Positions 59,851-64,000 of a DNA stretch of 64,000 nucleotides are shown here, piece after piece. Made by a program: the position numbers and the translations under genes. The notes beneath the pieces were generated by a model. That model did no database searches, had not been told where the DNA came from, and worked only from the letters and a program-made list of their open reading frames with translations. Source of the stretch: Toxoplasma gondii ME49 (lineage: Eukaryota > Apicomplexa > Conoidasida > Eucoccidiorida > Sarcocystidae); NCBI RefSeq assembly GCF_000006565.2, contig NC_031472.1, positions 3,004,493 to 3,068,492 of the forward strand, written 5' to 3'. Position 1 is the first letter of the stretch; each line of letters begins with the position of its first letter.

Positions 59851-62800
59851 ATGGCTTCAACATACGTGATTCGTGTTTCCTTTCCTTTTTCTCGGGCGTT
59901 ATCTGCGTCAGGGGCGCCTTCGCTTGTCGCTCCCGCGAGACAACTTCCCCACACAGACTCTGCGGCGTCTCTTTCTTCTTCCAGTTTTGCGTCCGCGCCC
60001 TCTCGTCTCGCTTCTTCTCTTCCACTTGCTTCTTCTCGCTCTGGATGCCTTTTTGCTGCGTCCTCTCTTTCTTCTTCTCGCCGCGCTGCCCGCTGGTCTC
60101 AGAGAGGCGTCTGGACCTTGGGCGCGTCCTCTGCTCACCTTCTATCTCCTTCTTCTTCTTCCTCTCTCTCTGCGTCGTCTTCTCCGGCTTCTTCACTCCT
60201 GGGAAGCTGCATGCAGGCGACGCGGTGTGCAACCTCAGTCGCCTCGTCTCCTCCTTCTCCAGCTTCTTCTTCTCCTTCCTCTCCTTCTTCAGAGGGCACT
60301 CAGGTACCGAGTGAATCAGGCCCAAGCGAGGCTGAGGCGCGAGGGCCAGTGAGGAGCGGCTCGGAGTCAAGAAGTCCTGATGACGTTGCAAAGCAGGGAG
60401 GAGAGAAGAACTCTCAACGTAATGAGTCATCTGAGCATGGCAACGAGGTGGACGGCTCGCGGACCGAAGGGCGCTTCTCAGCGATCTTCTTGTCCAGTCT
60501 TCTCTTGGGCGGACTGATCGTGGAAGGAGGTCGAGTCTACGAACGCGTTGTTAGAGAGAAAAGGACTTTCTCAGGTGAACATTTGTCAGCCTTCGGCATC
60601 CGGGTTTCCTTGTGACGACATATGTGAGGCAGAATATTCGATTTCCAGAATCGCCTCACTCTCGTCTCTCGGCCTCTAGTGGCTGGGAGTCTTCTGTGTG
60701 GGGGGTCCGTGCCCTGCGTCTTTGCCTCCTCCCCCGAATAGAGTCGCTGGTGTCTCTCTTCTCTTTCTCTTAGTTTTTTCTTTTCTTGTTCTTCTCACCT
60801 TTTGATGATTCCTCTCGCGCGCGGCGCGTCGACCATTCCCAAGAGATTCGCGTCTTCTTTTTTTCGATTCTCTCTTGTCTTTATTTGCACTCTATTTCTA
60901 CGGTTTTCTCTGTCCGCTTTTTGATGCCAAGTGGACTGCATCTCGAAGGAAAATGTTCCTCCTGTTCCGTGTCTGGAGTTTCGTCTACGGCGCTTTGCCT
61001 GGGTTCTCCTTTTCTGTAGCGCGTGATCTCTCCTTTCACCGAACTCTTCTCAGCGTCGTTTTTGCGTAGCTTCTTTGTTTCTGTGCCTCTCGGCATGCCC
61101 AGCAGCGGCTCAGATGTGTAGTCACCCACTTCCACACAATCTTCAGTGGCTGCGTTCTCTGTAGGTTTCTAAGTGTCGCCTGTGCGCCGTGCTTTCCTTC
61201 TCTTCCGCCGCCTCCTCGACCATCCATTTCTCTTTCCGTTTTCCTTCCTTTCCCTCGTGACATCCTCCCGACCGACGCGCGACGTTTCGCGTCACTCAGT
61301 GCGGCTCTTTTTCCTCCACTTGAGACCTTTTGGTGTTGTTTTCACTCGTTGCATGCATCGGGCGCTGCCTGTCTCACATCGTCGGAGGCGCGGCTCGCCC
61401 CACCGCCTTCAGCGTGAGCGACGGTAGATCCACGGCCAATCCTGTTTTTAGGTTTTCAGAGCTCGCCACCGTAGAATCTGTGCATGCGGCCGCGTTCACC
61501 TCACGTGTCGGGTATGACCTGCAGAGGCTTTTTTCGCTGAAATTCGCGACCTCGATTCCCAAATGAGCAAGTGGAACGAGCAACTTCACATCTATCTCGA
61601 CCAGGTGAGTTTGGCGAGAAAGCGTCGCTCGACGCAGCGATTCAGCACAACCAGGAAATTGAAGAAGGAACGTGTAAGAGTGGATTCATGATGAGTAATG
61701 CATGCGCGGATCCTGGACGCTCCGCTCAGTTAGTCACCTCTTTTCAAGGGTGGTTTTCTTCTCTAGGCTGTTGTTCTCGCCCCACGCGGAGTGATGGTTC
61801 TCAAGTATAAACCGCTTTCTGACAAACGTCTCTGCATGCATTGTTCTGGCTGTGTATCCACGTTAATATGAGAGTCTGTCGGCCGGCATGGCGACACACT
61901 GAGTCCGGTTTGCATGCATTCGGTTGCGTCTCACCCGTGAGTTGCGAGGGAGACCGCGTTCGCTTCTTCCGGGAGCTCCTCTGGTTTTGCCAACGCGTCC
62001 TACTCTCCCCCTCGTCTTTGGAAACGAAGAAGAAGCTGTCTCATGTTGTGGGTCGCATTTTTTCAGAAGATTGGTACCGGCAAGAAGGAGGCAGAGCCGC
62101 TCTTGCCGGACCTTGCGGAGATCAACGCACCGGACTTGATGCCGACGCTGGTCTTGAACTTCGACAACGTCTTGGCATCTATCGCTTACGACGTGAGTCC
62201 TGATCCGTGGAGCAGTTCCGGCGTTTCCCGCGCCGCAGCTCGCGTTGCATGCAGTCTGTGACGGAGTCGGTGTGTGTGTCGACGAATGTTTTTTCGTTGT
62301 TTCCACTTGCATGCAGCCTGTGAAGGGATACATTGTGAGGAAGCGTCCCGGCGTCGATGCCTTCCTGTCGACACTGGCAAACTTCTACGAGCTGGTGCTT
62401 TGGAGCGACCATCCCTTCCCGTTCATTGAGGATCTGCTCCGAGCGCGTCTCGAGTGGCCGATCTCCTTCACGCTCTATCAGGAGAACATGGATCGCCGGG
62501 GCTCCTCCCGCTATCGGGTGAGAGAGCGAAAAGCAACGTAGAAGATTAAGCTGCAGCGCGTTCAAAGTCAATCGGGATCCGTTTGCCTCTTGCTTTGGAA
62601 CAGCCTTTGGGAGCGAAGACTTCAAGAGAAAGTCCTTCCAGTCTGCGCACCAGCTTAATTGCGTCTACTGCGGAGAGCTAGTGTGTCGTGAGACTTTTGC
62701 TCCAGAAGATCGTGCAGAAGGGACCTTTTTTCAAGGCGACGCGGGGTGTGGCGTGCAGCTCGGGACTCTCCGAAACTGCCGAAACATTGGAAGAAATATT

Positions 62801-63298
62801 TGATGTAAAGCGAGAAAACAGAGACGCTTTCAATGACGCGGGGGGTGGGGGGGGGGGTGGGGTGGGGGGGTGGCGGTCAGGTCGCGATGAGAAACACGGG
62901 GGAGGAGACTCGAAGGGAGAATTTATGCGTTAGGGTCTCCGAGATTCACGCGTAACAGAAAAAATGACCATGCAGAGCGATTCACAAAGTGCGTCTTCTG
63001 GAACCTGTCTTGGATTCTTCCTCCTGCAAGCGGCGTTTGATTTGACGGAACGACCACGCCCAGATAAGTCTCTTCGTATCAGCCGGTTCATAGACCCGCT
63101 CCACCGCGTACCTGAATGGTCTCTTCTACCCTAGATGGCGCATCAAAAGCCATTCCATCCAAAACCGGATGTGCGTTACTTTTCAGAACCTGGAGCGCCT
63201 CGGTCGCCGCATGGACCGCGTGCTGTACATCGACATCGACGGCTCCGTGCTACCCTCGACACAAATGCGAAACTTTATCAAAGTGACTCCTTTCCACG
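59851..63298 (+). CDS. TIM50: TIM50-like mitochondrial inner-membrane import subunit (FCP1/NIF-like domain), 3' partial
   Basis: TIM50 is the TIM23-complex receptor that takes presequence proteins across the inner membrane. Five exons read in phase: 59851-60574, 61525-61604, 62067-62192, 62317-62517 and 63187-63298 (414 codons so far). Residues 1-110 are rich in Arg, Ser and Ala with almost no acid, as expected for a mitochondrial targeting sequence. A hydrophobic stretch at about 209-224 (FSAIFLSSLLLGGLIV) fits the single span. The FCP1-like domain shows PTLVLNFDNVLA (295-306), VRKRPGVDAFLSTL, FYELVLWSD, then RRMDRVLYIDIDGSV. The phosphatase motif DxDx(T/V) is degenerate (N299-F-D301), as usual in TIM50. 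The exon after 63298 (GTATGT donor) was not found and is presumably beyond 64000. The first intron (950 bases) could hide another exon, but phase already fits without one. Confidence 0.87.
62840..62873 (+). repeat. G-rich tract, potential G-quadruplex
   Basis: Runs of 4 to 11 G separated by single T on the plus strand, in the TIM50 intron between 62517 and 63187. It is on the sense strand, so the pre-mRNA would carry it. Confidence 0.85.
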
Positions 63299-64000
63299 GT
63301 ATGTCTTCACGGGTCCTGGCGCCGGCAAATCGTGCTTCCTTGTGGTTGTCGCCTTCCCGCAGAGTGTTTCACTGGCGCGCATGCAACGCAGCAGAAAGCC
63401 GGTGCATGCAGCGTCTAACTGTGGATACAAATATCCGCACTGACGTGACAGCTCTGTTACAGGGCTCCGGGTCGTTTCTGGCTAGGCGGTTGAGTGAGCT
63501 TTTGGAGCCGAGGCTTCGATCTCCAAGATTGTTTTGCCTGCAGTTAACGCTTTTTTTTCTCGTGTGGAGCTCGGCAGCTTCGGATGTGGATGAGAACAAG
63601 CGAAATGCCGGTGCATGTGAACAGGGATTCGACTTTGGTTGACTTTGGTTCATGTGATATGGGTGCTTGTGTGCATGAATACTCAAAGGCAGAGACAGCG
63701 AAAATGGGCACCGATGCCTTCCGCTCCTCTGTCGGCGTCAGCGTGTTTTTCTGCCAGTCCCTGTTTCCGCCTTAGTGCAGACAACAACGAAGGAGTCTTT
63801 CTGACCTAGAATGGATTTAGTCTTCCTTCTGTTTATGGAATCGCCTTTAAGACTTCCAGTTCCCCTTCGTCCGAGCCTTCGTGTCTCGGTCGTTTCTCCG
63901 TTCTCGTGTTCCCTCCAGCCCCGTCTTACAAAGCCTGTGTTGTATGTCGAAATACAAGTTAAATTCGCGGATCGTCAGAGATATCTAAACCGTACACAGA
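63299..64000. other. TIM50 intron; no exon recognised
   Basis: After the donor at 63299 none of the acceptor-like sites (for example near 63471, 63541 and 63919) opens a phase-compatible frame resembling the TIM50 C-terminus. Each hits a stop early. A short direct duplication GACTTTGGTT x2 occurs at about 63631-63650. Confidence 0.5.

Overview
The window is nuclear DNA of a coccidian apicomplexan, most likely Toxoplasma gondii or a close relative (Hammondia, Neospora). The evidence is: many short introns with GT..AG borders, start codons in an A/C-rich context, frequent TGCATGC palindromes, TA and TATC microsatellites confined to non-coding DNA, Ser/Pro/Glu-rich inserts inside conserved proteins, and typical eukaryotic housekeeping families. 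I see no bacterial features, mobile elements, tRNA or rRNA genes.

Five spliced genes account for the window. (1) 578-7204, minus: a TM9SF/EMP70 nonaspanin whose C-terminal exon lies left of base 1. (2) 8606-12802, plus: PTPA, the PP2A activator, 6 exons, 553 aa. (3) 15102-18742, minus: a TLC-domain ceramide-synthase homologue, 7 exons, 401 aa, with the catalytic His-His pair replaced by Pro-Cys. (4) 23058-58366, minus: a giant ATR-type PI3K-related kinase, modelled as 34 exons and 6,796 aa, including one 7.4-kb exon. (5) 59851-63298 and beyond, plus: a TIM50-like mitochondrial import protein running off the right edge. All exon models were joined by eye from splice consensus and conserved motifs. 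Reading phase closes at every modelled junction, and the coding sums of the three complete genes divide by three. A few junctions use weak donors and are flagged.

Layout: TM9SF and PTPA diverge from a 1.4-kb spacer. PTPA and the ceramide-synthase homologue converge on a 2.3-kb spacer. The ceramide-synthase homologue and ATR are in tandem, separated by 4.3 kb. ATR and TIM50 diverge from a 1.5-kb spacer. The genes are not a pathway: they cover endomembrane sorting, phosphatase regulation, sphingolipid/ER membrane biology, the DNA-damage checkpoint and mitochondrial protein import.

The most interesting items are the inactive-looking ceramide synthase homologue, the very large ATR with altered kinase-loop residues and extra domains, and the repeated use of TGCATGCAG as a 3' splice site.
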